A DNA stretch of 64,000 nucleotides, taken from the NCBI GenBank assembly GCA_004794655.1, contig SMMW01000042.1, positions 2,485,001 through 2,549,000 of the forward strand, written 5' to 3'. Source of the stretch: Marisa cornuarietis (taxonomy: Eukaryota; Mollusca; Gastropoda; Architaenioglossa; Ampullariidae). The position numbers were made by a program, and so were the translations under genes. Below the pieces are notes generated by a model. That model saw only the letters and a program-made list of their open reading frames with translations. It was not told the DNA's origin and did not search any database. Of this stretch, positions 19,934-32,505 are shown in pieces. Every line of letters begins with the position of its first letter. Within the stretch, counting starts at the first letter, position 1.

Positions 19934-22900
19934 ACATTAGCACAGCTGCTGTCACTTGTAGCTCACAGTATCAGAAGCTAGAAACTACTCCTACTGTCAC
20001 TTGTGGTTGATAACGGCAGATTTTAGAAAGTACATCTGTTGTGATTCCGATCTGATTCATCACTCGCAATGTTTTATTTGCCACAAGAACGCTGATTAAA
20101 AAATCCAGTGTCCTCGTGAAATCGGTAAATAGTTTTACAGATAATAATTCATTAAGTTTGTTATATATTTTTGTACATACTTTATATTTTTAATGAATTT
20201 TAACAAACTTATTTTTAACTTTGAAACGGGCGCGTGAGCTGCAAGTCTTTTCTCGTGTGAGAGAGTGCGTACGGATCCAATTATTGCTGACCCTGGTACC
20301 GAACACCCAGAGGCAAGGGGAGATAATTAAGAGCAGTTTTCCCCCAGTTGTGACAAAATGCCAGTAGTTTGATGTGGGTCTGAGTTAAGTCCCAGAAGAC
20401 ACCGGGTTTGCAAAAACAGACTTAGCACACAGTACAAGCGAATACGAAAGACCAAAGGACTAAAAAGAAAATTGTTGGGTCAAATAAACAGACTTCTTTG
20501 AAACTTGCTGTCTTCCTTTTCACGGTTGTTAAACTTTATTGAAAATATTTCTTTTGGCAACCATCCGCGTGCCACTACTAGTTGTTATACATTGCGCATA
20601 CACCTGAGACAAATATAGTCCTCTTCTTACCTAAGGTGGTACATAAGGCAGCCACTAGAGAGATCCATTTTTTGTGTCAGCACCAAGTTTAGCCATGCCG
20701 TTCCAGGAAAGTTTCCGGTCCTTTATTTTTCTCTCTCTCTCTCTACAGACCTTCGCCATGTTTCTTTTGGCCTACCATGCTTCCTCTTGCCATCAGCTGT
20801 CCAATGAAAGGATATTTTGGGTTTTATTATTGGGTTTTATTCTGCACACATTCACTAGCCGTTTCCATCTTTTTTTTATTATGATTGTCATATTTGTACA
20901 GCTGGCTCTTGTAAGGATTTCTTCATTAGTAATTGTGACCATGGCAAGGTGGTGGTGCAACAGGGGGCAACGGTAGGTTTCAGCTAAAACTAATCTCTCT
21001 CTACAAAGTTGTTTTCGTTACGCATCAGTCATTTATGCCACTCTTTACAGCGACGTGTCAACCACTTTAGAGGAGCGTATGTCGCTTTTCAGAAGTGTGC
21101 CAGTTATGCTAGCCACATCAAAGTACCATTCTTATCTCTGAGACTAAGTCCTGTACCCGACAACACGCAAGTGGCGGGGGCGCAGCAGCCTACGTCTGTC
21201 ACAACACGCCAATCATCACTACTTCCCTAAAGGCCCTAAACTACTTTAGCGTCAAGTCCTTGGGCTCAGCAAGTGCAGTGTGAGGTGTACAGTTCTTAGC
21301 CAACGGACTTTTTTCTATGGAGCAACCTCCAAAAGTGTGCATTATATAGGTTTATATGAGACATTAACTACTGAAATGAAAGTATACCTGTCTAAATTTA
21401 TAACATCCCCTTGTCTGCCTATACGCCACTCTAGGTACCCTATTCACATATTTCTGTCCAATTCTCTCATTTGTATTTTGTCGGTCTTAACTACTACTTG
21501 TTTTTCTCCTTTGTTTATACCTCCTGTATACACTGACTTGAGCGTTTTCTCTGTTACCCTGTTATCCTCTCCTGTATCTACTAGAATGTGCCACCCACAT
21601 CTTCTCGTGAAACCTGACCACTTCCTGTTGATCAAGCAGTTAGGCTTTACTGAAACTATTTTGTTGAAAAATGATTTGCCTGTTTTACCAACCTCTAAAA
21701 AATAAGGAAAAAAATACTGATTATTATTTATGAAATTTTTGCTCCGTGGCAAAGGTGCACTGCGTGCTTACCGCTAGCATTTCCCCTTTCCTGAAGCCCA
21801 GATAATCAGCTTTGCGTGGCTGCGGTCACACGCTAGAGCAAGCTATGAAACGTCGCTGCCAGAGCCGACACGTGTATCTTGGGCTCTGTCTTGCATTAGG
21901 TTTGTGTTTTTTAAGTAAACATCATCATGTTATCCAATTTTAGTCGTGTTTTTGAGGAAATGGTTTGTTGCAGGGAATCTTGTTCTCGATGTTCATGTGC
22001 ATGCAGCTTCTGCATTTTGCTTTTCTCTCATTCTACTGCTTGCCCCAAACCCCCCACAGCGACAGCTTCAACAGGGCGTGCAGAAATATGCTCATGAAGG
22101 GGGCTAATGAAGCTTCATCTGACAGTCGAAACCGTCTCCTTCGCCAAAATCAACCTTTCCGAACCCTACTTCTTCAGTCTGTACCCCTCTCACGCCTTCT
22201 AAATTATGGGCAAAGTCATCTCGAGAAATAGTTCTACTGGGCGTATTAATTTCACGCTCTGACGCGTGCCCCGGACGGTGAATAACGTTAGTTTGATGTG
22301 AAGCAGTTAGGCGAGCGCGCGTCTGCATGTAGCACCAGGACACGCGTGCCAAAATGTTTTGCAGGGAGAATGCTAGACTGACTGCGTCTTTTCAAAGGTC
22401 TTTTTCGATCTTAGTCTCCATTTTCCCCCTTCCTTACTTCCTCTGGCCCCCTTCCTATAACTTAACTCTCCCCTCCTCTCAAGTCCAGTGGCTGTCTGCA
22501 CCCTTTCCCGACGTTCTTATCACCCTGAGTATGCATTTGTTGGCGCGTGCGTGTGTATATGTGTAAGACGGAGAGAAAGGAGTATAACTAAGGTGAAACC
22601 TGTTTGTTTTCATGCATGCGAAGAAGCTGCTGTCGAAATTTCAGAAATAGTCATCTGCAACTAGTCCAAAACAAACAAGAATGTTCAAAGTTACTTGCAC
22701 AAATAGAAAATACACGCGTTCCTTTACTACAACATTTTGACTGAGTGCTTGACTGAAGAGTATATAGATCGCCCCACGTTTTAGAGCCAATATAAAGTTA
22801 TCCGCAATCACCACGTTTTTCTTTTTTTGACAGTTTTAGTTTTTTTTATATTGAATTTCGCTTGGGTCTTGTATGTTTATGCATTTAGGTTGTCCTGTGT

Positions 22901-23344
22901 TTTAAAAATAGTGCGTCCTGCTCTAAATCAGAACGGTGTCTGAAGTACAGTATGATACAAATATTATTGAATTTTACATTAAAAAAACTTCGATGCCTTA
23001 AGAACCGTGATACCTTTGTGCACCCCAGTCTCCAATTGTATTTTCTGAAGTCAGTTACAATAGTACATTGTGTGATAACATTAACACTTCTGGTCTGTCT
23101 TTAATCGTTTGTATGTGCGTGGTTGAGTCAGCAGTTGAGTATTCCGAATTTAGTAACTTCTGTAATCTTTGGTCAAATCGACTCACAGCCGCGGTCGGAT
23201 CGGTAAATGGTCTTACTTTCAGCCGTTCAGGCACTCGGACAAACAGAAAGAAACACAGTGAGGGACTGGGAGGAACAGGGCTGGATTCTAGACGTCAAGA
23301 GAAGTAACTCTCATAGAAGCTAATACCTGCGCCTAAGACTAGCT
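19934..23344. other. Unassigned sequence
   Basis: No recognisable gene or repeat. Open frames of up to 141 codons (21280-21705) show no motifs and have AT-driven composition. A minus-strand stretch near 21575 contains ILVDTG, discussed as a weak retropepsin-like hit. Confidence 0.4.
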
Positions 23345-23567
23345 TAGCTTTATTACTGCACAGTGCAACAATGACCGTACGAGCTGGGACGACCAGTACT
23401 GAAGTGTACTGGCTTGTCATCCCTGCTGTGAGAAACCAAACGGTCCTGGCTTCAGATATTCTCCCTGCGTGTGACACATGCTGGCAGAGTCGGGGGTTTT
23501 CTCCTGTCACTCCGGTTTCCTCCCAGCATAACGCGAAATCGTGGTGGAAGCACTTTCCTGCCAAACC
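23345..23567 (+). repeat. SINE-like element with TCTCC..CTCCGGTTTCCTCCC core
   Basis: The B-box-like block GGTCCTGGCTTCAGATATTC (about 23441) is followed by CCCTGCGTG and then GGGGGTTTTCTCCTG, ACTCCGGTTTCCTCCCAG and GCGAAATCGTGGTGGAAGCA. The last block matches the SINE 3' sequence at 46404-46480, 47314-47388 and 52985-53195 (GCGAAATCGCCTTTCGGTGG). It is a degraded copy of the same family; the A-box is not clear. Confidence 0.6.
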
Positions 23568-24935
23568 AAGCCACTTGCCAACGACTGTACGAGCTTATTG
23601 CGAACTGTGCTGCTCATAACCTACGCTCGCATAAACAAAACCTTGCCCGTTGTCGGCGATCGAAGAACACGCACATCAACCGATCGATATTTTTCTGCTC
23701 CTGGAAGTTTGTCGATCACGCAAAACCACCTGAGCGTAACGACCCATGAGAGAGGTTTAATTTGGCGAAGAAAATAAATTGAGCACGCAGCCATGATCCC
23801 TGCTGCCGATGACGGCATGTGTTGAGTGCGCAGTAAGGCGAATTAACAGTTGTTATGGTTATTATAACGCATTCCTTTAAACCTGCGCCGGATTTTGTTT
23901 TTCTGCCTAGTCGAGAAATGAACATTACTAGCCACATGAAAGCGTCACAAAAAATTCACCCATTAAGTGGCGCTCAATGTTCTTCTCATTTCTCTTTTAT
24001 CTTAAACGGCTTGTTCTAAACAGTAACTTTATGCAACATTTATTTATTTAAAGAGTGTTTTACAATAGTAGAAGTTTACTGTGACTAGTTCTTTTAAAAA
24101 TTGGCGTTAGAGGTAAGCTGTTTCAATGCGGGAAAAGCATGTACTTGTAAAGCCTTGGGAGAAGTGCGGTGTGATTATATTGACTGGTGCAAAACAAGGG
24201 AAATTATTAACGAAATCACCTTACAAGTAATAAATCACTGGAAACATGGCGTTTTTCTTGTATAGTTAGGAATATTTGTACTTTTATATTGTAATAGTAA
24301 TAACAAATATCACAGTTGCTATGAACTCGGATCGCTTGAACAAAAGAGCAGCACGAGAAACAAGTTGCACAAATGCAAACTATAAAAACGAAAGAAAAAG
24401 GATTGAGTAAAAGAAGAAAGGAGAGATAGTGGGAAGAAGAGACCACCAGCTGTTGGAGGTATTTACGAAACAGAGAGGTATGAAGGTCAATATTGAAATC
24501 TTAGAAGGTGATAATTGTACGGGTCATTGCATACCAGACACTAGGGCTAGCGAAGTGGCTCCTAGCAAATATCGGCCCCCGACATGTATCTCGTCTGAGA
24601 AGAGGCATATGCAGGAGGTCTGCGTGAATAGATCGTAGAGACCGATTGGGCTGGTAGGGCTTTAGTGCTAAAGAAGGCTTACCGTATGCTTCAAACTTAA
24701 GATGTTAGGGATAATACATGGGTTTCAAAGATTCGGGAATGTTTGATGGATATTTAGGGATGCGTAAGGGTGTTGGAGAAGTGAAAGAAGTTCTACTCAA
24801 AGCTGGTTATAACGGAGCGCAGAATGTTCGCATATTCAGTGGAAACCCCCAGTGCCCATGTATGTATCACGAAAAGTGTCTCCATTGCCGACTGTTGCTT
24901 TCCCTGCATTTAGCCTGTCTGTTTACCTTTAACAG
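23568..24935. other. Unassigned sequence
   Basis: Nothing recognised. Confidence 0.4.
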
Positions 24936-25107
24936 CATCTTCGACTTTCTTCTATCCGGCATCATGTTGGTTTATCATACACCGGAAGGCCGTTTCGTCA
25001 AAGCGGTGCGAGTCGTAAATAACTGTACGTGCGGACTGAATGAGGAAGAGGGCATGGACAAGTTTGTTCACCTGCCAATCAATGTGCACGCGCGCTTTGA
25101 GCAGTGA
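24936..25107 (+). CDS. Possible terminal exon ending in a CxC motif
   Basis: A pyrimidine-rich run ends at a candidate acceptor (CCTTTAACAG, AG at 24934-24935). The following frame reads IFDFLLSGIMLVYHTPEGRF, then VKAVRVVNNCTCGLNEEEG, then MDKFVHLPINVHARFEQ and a stop at 25105-25107. Third positions are mostly G/C (GTC, GCG, GTG, TGC, CTG, GAG, GGC, AAG, CAC), unlike the AT-rich neighbourhood, as expected of real coding. The VRVVNNCTCG segment resembles the last strand of cystine-knot growth factors. I cannot assign a family, and no other exon was identified. The open frame extends upstream to 24718, so the acceptor is an inference. Confidence 0.3.
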
Positions 25108-27639
25108 TGGCTTTGAGCAGTGATGTTCCTTAACACGTAAGCTCAAGATCCTATCGTCGACTGCTCTGGAGGTAATAGTGGCAATGGCAGCTAACTGGAT
25201 ACCGTTTTCATGACTTGGTGTTATTAGTAACTGCGCAACATAACATTCGTGGTCCGAGATAGAATCGGTAGCCGCATTTTGAGCGAAATATAGCCTTCTG
25301 TTTTAAATGAAAACTATGAGTGGCGAGTTCGTATGAATGTTTGAAAAATTAGTTGGAGAAGAAATTGTGTTAAAGAAGAACATAAGAAGGGTGGGAAGAA
25401 AGAGATTCAGAAGTGGACGAGAAGAAGAAAAAGAAGAAAGTAAGGGAGAAACAGGATCTCACCGAAATCGTTTATCTTTTCCCCGGCAGAAGGAACGGAA
25501 TGAAATAGGAGTGGGGAGAGAAGAGGAAAACAAGGGGAAGGACATAGCAGTCTTTCACCAGGCTACGTACTCTGTTTACATCCGTTTTAAGTTATATTGT
25601 GCACCTAGTCAGCCCTTTTAACTTAATGCAAGGTTATGCTGGTACCATTGAAATGTAAACCTCAAAAGTTTGACAGCGCTGGCCGCAGTCTCCTGTCATC
25701 CTCAACAGTTGGCCGAGTCTGGAGGCCTGCTACACTATCACGCGCTGGCGTACGATCCTGCTGTCACTGCAGTCCGTCACCGCCCATGGGTCTACCCCTC
25801 TAACTTTGTTGACTGCTCGTTAACCTCAGCAGCGTGTTGGCCGTAATTAACTTAGCACAGTGAAAGAGTTCACGACTGTTCCCTGTTTTTGCTCGTGGCC
25901 GCCGGGCGGAGAACAGCGCAAAAGTGTTAGAAAAATCACAGCCGGCGAACTTTTCCCACAATGTGCGTGCGGAACAGTCAGCACGCACTATGTGCGTTTT
26001 CCTATCGATCTTGGGAAGAAGGAATCGAAAAAGAAAGTGGGTGGTAATGGAAGAAAAGGCTAGCGAGACTACAAACGAATTTCAAAAGAAATGTTTCATA
26101 TAATCGTTAGCAAAGTTTACAATCATGTGTTTTTATGGAAAAGAAAGAAGATAGAAAGTAATGAATAAGAATGGAGGACGAAAGGCAAGTAAATTGGGTC
26201 CAGCTTCTGTAATAATGGCAGTTTAAAACGCTTAGACCAAACTAACGATAGAGGTGAGCGTTATTCGTTTCTTTTATGTCCCCGAATTATAAAATCTATA
26301 GTTTTGTGACACTGCATTATTAGATCTCTAAGATATCCCAGCATTATATTGCAGGCATAGCGGTATTAGATATCACGGGGTGACATGTTTTAATGATCCA
26401 TCGTGTTGAGAACACGACGCTACGTCTGAGTACGTTGGGCAAAGCGCATCAAGCACCTGCCATACAATCAGGCATCACTACGAGACAGTACAATCTCCTT
26501 ACCTGACAAATGAATGCTAAACTCATCACACGCATTCAAAGCACATTTGCCTAGTACAACGTCACAATAGTGAAGAATTATGGATGGTGTGAAGTCTGGT
26601 ACCTATAGATGGAAGGAGATATGCCCTACCCAAGTCACGTCCAAGTTATCTAAAAATAAGCGCCTCTTTCAAAGTAATTGGTAACCAGACAAAACTTAGT
26701 CACAAAGTAAAAATCGCAGTCACCCTATCATGTATGATGCTTGCACTAAATGTCTCTCTGGCGTTTGGAATACATAAACTTGTAAACTCTCTCGTATAAT
26801 TTCTCTGGTATATGTGATACACTAAGTCTCAGCTAAGGATGCCTCTATCATAGTATAGGAGAATAACTGAAGTTATTGAACTATTCACATCACATTCAAG
26901 CATGCACGCCAGTCTTGTCTCTCTTTTATTTGTATTTATCTAACAGTGTATGCGAATATGAGTTTATTTGCATCTCTGTCGCTCTTATTCTTACTCTCTC
27001 TCTCTCACGCGCGCGCGCATCTTCCCTGCTTGTATGTTTTTCTGTCAGTGTATCTATTTTTCCAATGGATTTTTTTAACAAACATGGAAGTAGGATCAAC
27101 TCAGGCAGACATTTCTGCTGCTGGCATGTACGTGTGCGCGTCAGAAAATTTGAGGTATAATTTATGGCGTCAATAAGCTTCAGAAACCGGAAGAGTTGAA
27201 AATGTTTATGAACATCAGTTTTCGACGAGACTTGAACGGAGGCTGGCTGGCTCCAAACAACCAGTTAAATATGTCGCGATAGGAGAAAGACGTCATAAAC
27301 ACAGGAACAGCAGACAGGAAATCAGACATGCACTTTACTGTGGCAGTAAATGGGTTGCTATAGTGACGGTCTGCGCCACCTAGGGTTTTCCTCACTCCAA
27401 CATTTCTTAACCAGTGACACAAAGGCAATATTTTTTGTTCAGATATGTTTTCCTTTCTTCTTTTAATAATGTTACCATAATATATAACTGAGATTGCATA
27501 ACTGAAAACAAGAATCATAGTAATTAACAGTTTCTATTTTACCTGTGAAGACATTAATAGCTGTGTACGTTTTGAAGACACATTAATAATTTCAAATATT
27601 TGAAGTCCAAATGCAGTAATTTATAGTTTATTCATTTGG
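25108..27639. other. Unassigned sequence
   Basis: Purine-rich 25340-25540, GC-richer 25650-25960, otherwise AT-rich; short CT and CG runs at 26990-27030. No gene or repeat family recognised. Confidence 0.4.
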
Positions 27640-27644
27640 AATAC

Positions 27645-28644
27645 TGTCGGGGATCAGAGATATAGCCCTGACTGGTTAAGCGAAAAGCGTGTGATTTAAG
27701 GAATGTTAGGAATGGAGTTAGCCCCCTTGTTTGCTTTAAGCAGCAGGGATAGGGACCCTTGAATGTACGTTTGATGTATGGTTTAGGACGCATGACGTAA
27801 AAGGAGGAATGACGTCAGGTGTCGTCTGGAAGATTGGGAGAAAGGGGTCGTCTGCTCAGGAGTGTGTGAGAACGGGTGGTGAGAGAAGGTTGGAGAAAAA
27901 AGAAAAGGTCTGCTTTCGGAGTTATGCTGTGTGTTTGGAGAGATTCCCCAGTTGCTGTGTCTGCTGGTGGATTCTGATAATCGGAGTATTGCTGTGTGTT
28001 TGGAGAGATTCCCCAGTTGTGTGTGTCAGCTGGAGGATTCTGATAATTGGAGTATTGCTGTGTATTTAGAGAGATTCCCCAGCTGCTGTGTGTCTGCTGA
28101 AGGATTCTGATAATTGGAGTATTGCTGTGTGTTTGGAGAGATTCGCAGTGCTGTGTATTTTAATCATCTGGATAGTTTCAAGGAGGAGTATAACGGCAAG
28201 TGTATATCTGTGAGTGCGTGTGTTCTGACCGGACGTTGACAGTGTGTTTTGGTCATTTGTTTACTTTCTGAGAAACTGTTGGTGTACCCATTGGAAGAAG
28301 ATTTGACTTCTAGAAGGAGGGAGGGTTATATACGTCGTTGATTTGATTCTCATGCTTGATTGTTAATATATATATATATATAAAGAGAGAGTAACCCAGG
28401 TTATTGAGAGGGTGTACCTAGTCAGTTTTAGTGGAAAGATATGTTCATGTGAAATGGTTGATATTCTTGAGAGTTGAAAAAGTATTTAAAATTGGTTGAT
28501 TTTGCTTTTTCCTTATAAAGACAAGTAAGAACCCCGAAATTATAGAGATTTAGGAACCCACGTACAGGTCTTTGTATTTTGTTGCGTGAAAGAGCACGTG
28601 AGCGTTGTATGTGACCCATCTGCACGTTCCATGTGTTCCTGACA
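27645..28644 (+). mobile_element. Candidate 1.0-kb solo LTR
   Basis: It begins TGTCGGGG and ends CCTGACA, so the termini are inverted (TGTC...GACA). It is flanked by the 5-bp direct repeat AATAC (27640-27644 and 28645-28649), as expected for an LTR insertion. A TATA-like run (TATATATATATAAAGAG) lies at about 28368-28385, 260 bp before the 3' end. A minisatellite sits inside it. No gag-pol sequence or partner LTR is seen in the window. Confidence 0.5.
27924..28155 (+). repeat. 65-67-bp minisatellite inside the LTR candidate
   Basis: Three full units and a partial one start at 27926, 27991, 28057 and 28124. Each has GCTGTGTGTTTGGAGAGATT, CCCCAG, CTG and GGATTCTGATAATTGGAGTA. Units are well conserved. 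Confidence 0.9.
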
Positions 28645-29136
28645 AATACCAGCAATCATTTCTGTGTGTGAACGGGTGCAAATACAAAAACTTCTAGCAT
28701 GGCAGAAATTGATTGCAAAGAAGCAATAACTCCTCCGCCTTCATTAGGTTTCTCTAGAACAGGCATGTCAAACTGAGGGCCCCCCAAGGTCCACATGGGT
28801 CACATTTGTGTTGTCATGAGGGCCGCACATGTGTACAGTGTTCTTTGTGCGAGCCGCAGGTGTGCTTGCAAAGGGCCACATGCGTGTGTTCCTGACAAAT
28901 ACCAGCAATCATTTCTGTGTGTGAACGGGTGCAAATACAAGGACTTCTAGCATGGCAGAAATTGATTGCAAAGAAGCAATAACTCCTCCGCCTTCATTAG
29001 GTTTCTCTAGAACAGGCATGTCAAACTGAGGGCCCCCCAAGGTCCACATGGGTCACATTTGTGTTGTCATGAGGGCCGCACATGTGTACAGTGTCCTTTG
29101 TGCGAGCCGCAGGTGTGCTTGCAAAGGGCCACATGT
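28632..29136. repeat. 253-bp tandem duplication carrying a hAT-like terminus
   Basis: Two units (28632-28884, 28885-29136) are nearly identical. Each contains CAGGCATGTCAAACTGAGGG (28760 and 29013) followed by GGCC-rich sequence, the form of a hAT left terminus (CAGG-TGTCAAAC-GCGGGCC). The matching right terminus is not present. The start of each unit includes the last 13 bp of the LTR candidate, so the duplication post-dates the LTR. Confidence 0.85.
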
Positions 29137-29194
29137 GTTGACATAGCTGCTCTAGATAAATTGAGCGCGGTTCAAGCTTCCTCTGTGCGTTGTA

Positions 29195-29350
29195 TTATAA
29201 TAATACTGGAAATTTATATAGCGCATTATCCTGCTTTACAGAAGGCTCAATGCATTTTACAAAAACAATACAAAAACACAAAGAAAGACACAAATTCATG
29301 CAACAGACAAACTGATACAGACTACAAACTACATCCACAAACAATTGTAC
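29195..29350 (-). repeat. CR1-type LINE/SINE 3' end (TATAGCGC family)
   Basis: ATAATAATACTGGAAATTTA, TATAGCGC, CAGAAGGCTCAATGCATTTT and an A-rich stretch. Same layout and orientation as 6145, 15590 and 32491. Confidence 0.7.
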
Positions 29351-29473
29351 AGAGAGAGAGAGATCAACAGACATGATAAAGACAAGATAGAGAAACCGGC
29401 TTAAATGTTAGGTTTGAAAAATACACAGAATAGCAAGAACACATACACGGACGTTCGCAACATAACATGCAAA

Positions 29474-29843
29474 CTAGAGATGATTCATGTATTGTTTTGA
29501 TCTGGTACATTGTAAAATGACGAATGGGACGATGAAACATATGAAGCCAGCAGTCGCTCCCAGCTTGCTCAATCCAAAATCTGTAAGCAAGAATGCAAAT
29601 CCATATATCCACACCACAGTTCCAGTCGTAGGACATACCAAATAGGAACGAGTCGTTTTTGTTTTTCCTGCTCTTATAGTAGCTTGCAAAATGCTTCTCG
29701 GAAAACCCCAATATCCAATAAGCTCACTAGGCAGGGAAGCTGTGCAAATCCACCGATATAATATTTACAAAATATGTTCAAATTGTCCTCATCAATAATG
29801 AGTCACAAATCTAGAGGCGATTCATGTATTGTTTTGATCTGGT
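29474..29843. repeat. Partial 337-bp-spaced direct repeat
   Basis: CTAGAG-GATTCATGTATTG followed by TTTTGATCTGGT occurs at 29474-29506 and 29811-29843. Homology outside this 33-bp core is weak. Confidence 0.6.
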
Positions 29844-30129
29844 GGTTTATGAATTGTTGAACAGTGCTATAAGCTTCCAGAGAAAAGAATATGACAGAAG
29901 ATAGATTACTACACGTATGTGACTTTTTGTTTTTTCGAGGTCACCAAATCAACAATCAATAATAGCCACAAATGGTAAATGGAGGGTTATAGGATCTGTT
30001 CACAAATTTTGTAGTGCTGATCTATGAAGTCATTAAGAATATGTGATCAAATTTCAACTTGGAAATAGTCTTGTGTCTAGATGAAATAATCCGTAAATCA
30101 CTAGGATCAACATGACAGTGAAGCAGAGA

Positions 30130-30355
30130 GGGCAGCTGATGCGCCAACTGTGTGACCTCACCGGCGAATGGCGCAAAGAAACCGCTATGGCGAAATTAAG
30201 GAGGCTGATAGTCGATGGGACAACATAAGGGCGTAGTTGGAACCAAAAAGGCCGCAGACAAGCATATTGTTTAACAGAACGACGAAGAAGCATGTATAAA
30301 ATAATTGGCACGAAACACACATTAGTTCATCGGAGACAACACAAATGCAGAGAAG
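30130..30355. repeat. Dispersed repeat, copy 2 (see 16395-16600)
   Basis: Contains GCGAATGGCGCAAAGAAACC, GAACCAAAAAGGCCGCAGAC, ACGACGAAGAAGCATGTATA and GGAGACAACACAAATGCAGA in the same order as the first copy. Confidence 0.6.
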
Positions 30356-31924
30356 CCTGTAACAGGTCTATACTTACGACCAGATTTTTCTTATTTCACC
30401 ATATTTAAAAAGTCAGTTGTTCTTATATCTATTTTTTCAGTCTTTATCTTTTTGTTCGAATGAGGCTGGCTGGATTTCTTTCTCCTAAGTTTAATTTGTG
30501 AACGAAGAGGGGGGGGGGGTTTACAGTGATGATACGCATGCTTGGTTCAAATTTCATTCCGATGAGAACTTCTTAAAACGTGATCATGTGTGTATGTCTT
30601 CCCTGAAGGTACAAGAAAGTGTGAAGAAGTTTTTGGAAGCTCTTACAATCACACGCCTATTCATGGGGACGTGCACCGCAATCTTATCTCTCCCCGTAGG
30701 ATGAGAAAGTTCCCATCGATTGGAAACTGCAACCGTAATCATTTTTATGCAGAGATACATCCCAAAAATATGGCATAACCGAAAATTAATCCAGGGGCAA
30801 AATCTATCCCCAGGGAAACGGCAAGGCTAAGCCGTTGCAGAGGCAGGTTCCGCTTGTCCTCGCCACTCACTCACTTCCGTCCTAACATTTCACCCCTCCT
30901 TCGACCTCTGCGCGATGTCTGAACACTCAGCAATCGGGATAGTTACAGATGACTACGATTTATGCAGCCTTTCTTCTTTAAATTGCTCTTTGTCAAAAGT
31001 TTACCTGTAGTTTTTACATTTCTCTGGTTTAGACACTGACATTTTTTACTGTCTTAGTCTCGAATACGTGACTGCCAGTCCGAGCGAGCGTCAGCTGCGA
31101 GGTTCACATCATTGTTCACATCACCTCCTGCAGCTAGCCTACATGCTGTATGTCTTTGTGTATTTTCACATATCCGCGTGTCACAACCTCACCAACCAGG
31201 CTTGCGACATTTACGCGTTCTTTCTTTTAACATAGATGATCTGAAAAGAGGATTTGTAAATGACAATCCCCCCAAAAAAAGTTGTCCTAACAATAAATAA
31301 ATTGTTTAAATCTTTTACCAATCCACCCCAAGGAAGGCCACCAAGGATGCTGATAACACTGACGAAAATGATCCCATACAAATCACCTTTTTTTTTAAAA
31401 AACAAAAAAACTTTTTAGCTTATTTAGAGGAAGAAAAGTTTATCTTTTGGGGAGTACTATGTATGGAATTTGGCTAGAATTGGAGTTGATTTTACTCTGA
31501 AACTTATTTATTTAATTAGTATTTAGTTTTACTCAGAGGTAGTAAATAAAAAATGGTAGGGCAACGATAGAGAGCACTTACCGGTTCGTCCGCCACCCGA
31601 CTGTGCCTTGGAGCCGTCGACTATGGCGGAACAATACCACGTGGCAATAGTTCACACGTTGCTTTCATCCACGATGCGTACACCTCGTTGGTTGAGCCTC
31701 GAATCGTTGGTGTGGTTGCCCGCGACGTGTGACTCTCACTCCGTCTTTCAATCACTTCGTCCAAGATGTCTACGTATACGTATTTTTCCAATTGCTCCCT
31801 ACGCACGATATCTAATGCAGAACTGTGATTTAGAATATCCTTGAGTATGCAGTATCCAGTATATATCCAGTATATATCTTGAATCTTGAATGATGCTCCG
31901 TTATGCACGTTATCCATGATGTGT
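30356..31924. other. Unassigned sequence
   Basis: A G-run at 30509-30518; otherwise no recognised feature. A minus-strand open frame (31621-31917, about 98 codons) lies just downstream of the candidate LTR at 31925-32310 but has no recognisable gag motif. Confidence 0.35.
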
Positions 31925-32310
31925 CGGGCGTGTGTCGGCCTTTATAGCCAGCGTGTGTCGCTGTGGCCAGAGTGTCAGGCTTGTGTCGCCGTTTAAATAG
32001 CAGGTATCGCTGCTAGAACCCTTACAGCGTGTGCTGTTGTGGATTGTGTTGCCGATTTGCCAGTGTGTTTACAAGTGAAACTGTTGTATGAAACTGTAAA
32101 GAAAGTGTTTTCGTTTTGAAATATCTTGACTACAAAGACTCAGTTTCTTGGAGAGGCTGACACCATAGATTTAGGACCCGTAAACGAGCCAACGACGAGT
32201 TGTTTGTGTTTAACGCCGTGCCAGCTACTAAGGCAGAACTCTTTTACTTTTATCATTACTGGTCAGCGCAAAGAGTGCGACCTATCTTGGTCGTGACGCG
32301 GGGCGTTACA
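31925..32310 (-). mobile_element. Possible LTR fragment
   Basis: Read on the minus strand, the segment starts TGTAACGCCCCGCGTCACGA, a start common to Ty3/Gypsy LTRs, and contains a TATA-like GGCTATAAAGG at about 31947. No target duplication or clear CA terminus was found, so the 3' boundary and the call itself are weak. Confidence 0.28.
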
Positions 32311-32446
32311 AGTGCACAAATTAAATTAAATTTTGTTCTTGGCGCCACAAAGACATGTCCCACGCTTCTGCTCACCCACCCACAACGCTCTCTGACGTCA
32401 AAATCTGTTGACCTCATACGCATTCAGACCATTAATTTCACGTCAC

Positions 32447-32447
32447 T

Positions 32448-32489
<42 letters not shown>

Positions 32490-32505
32490 AATAATAATAA
32501 TAATA
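32447..32505. repeat. Microsatellite (AC)n(AAT)n
   Basis: About 20 AC units, then ATAATAATAATAAT. The AAT part is the tail of the next repeat. Confidence 0.95.

Noticed and set aside
27809..28069. 86-codon frame with repeated peptide
   Set aside because: Explained by the 66-bp minisatellite in the LTR candidate.
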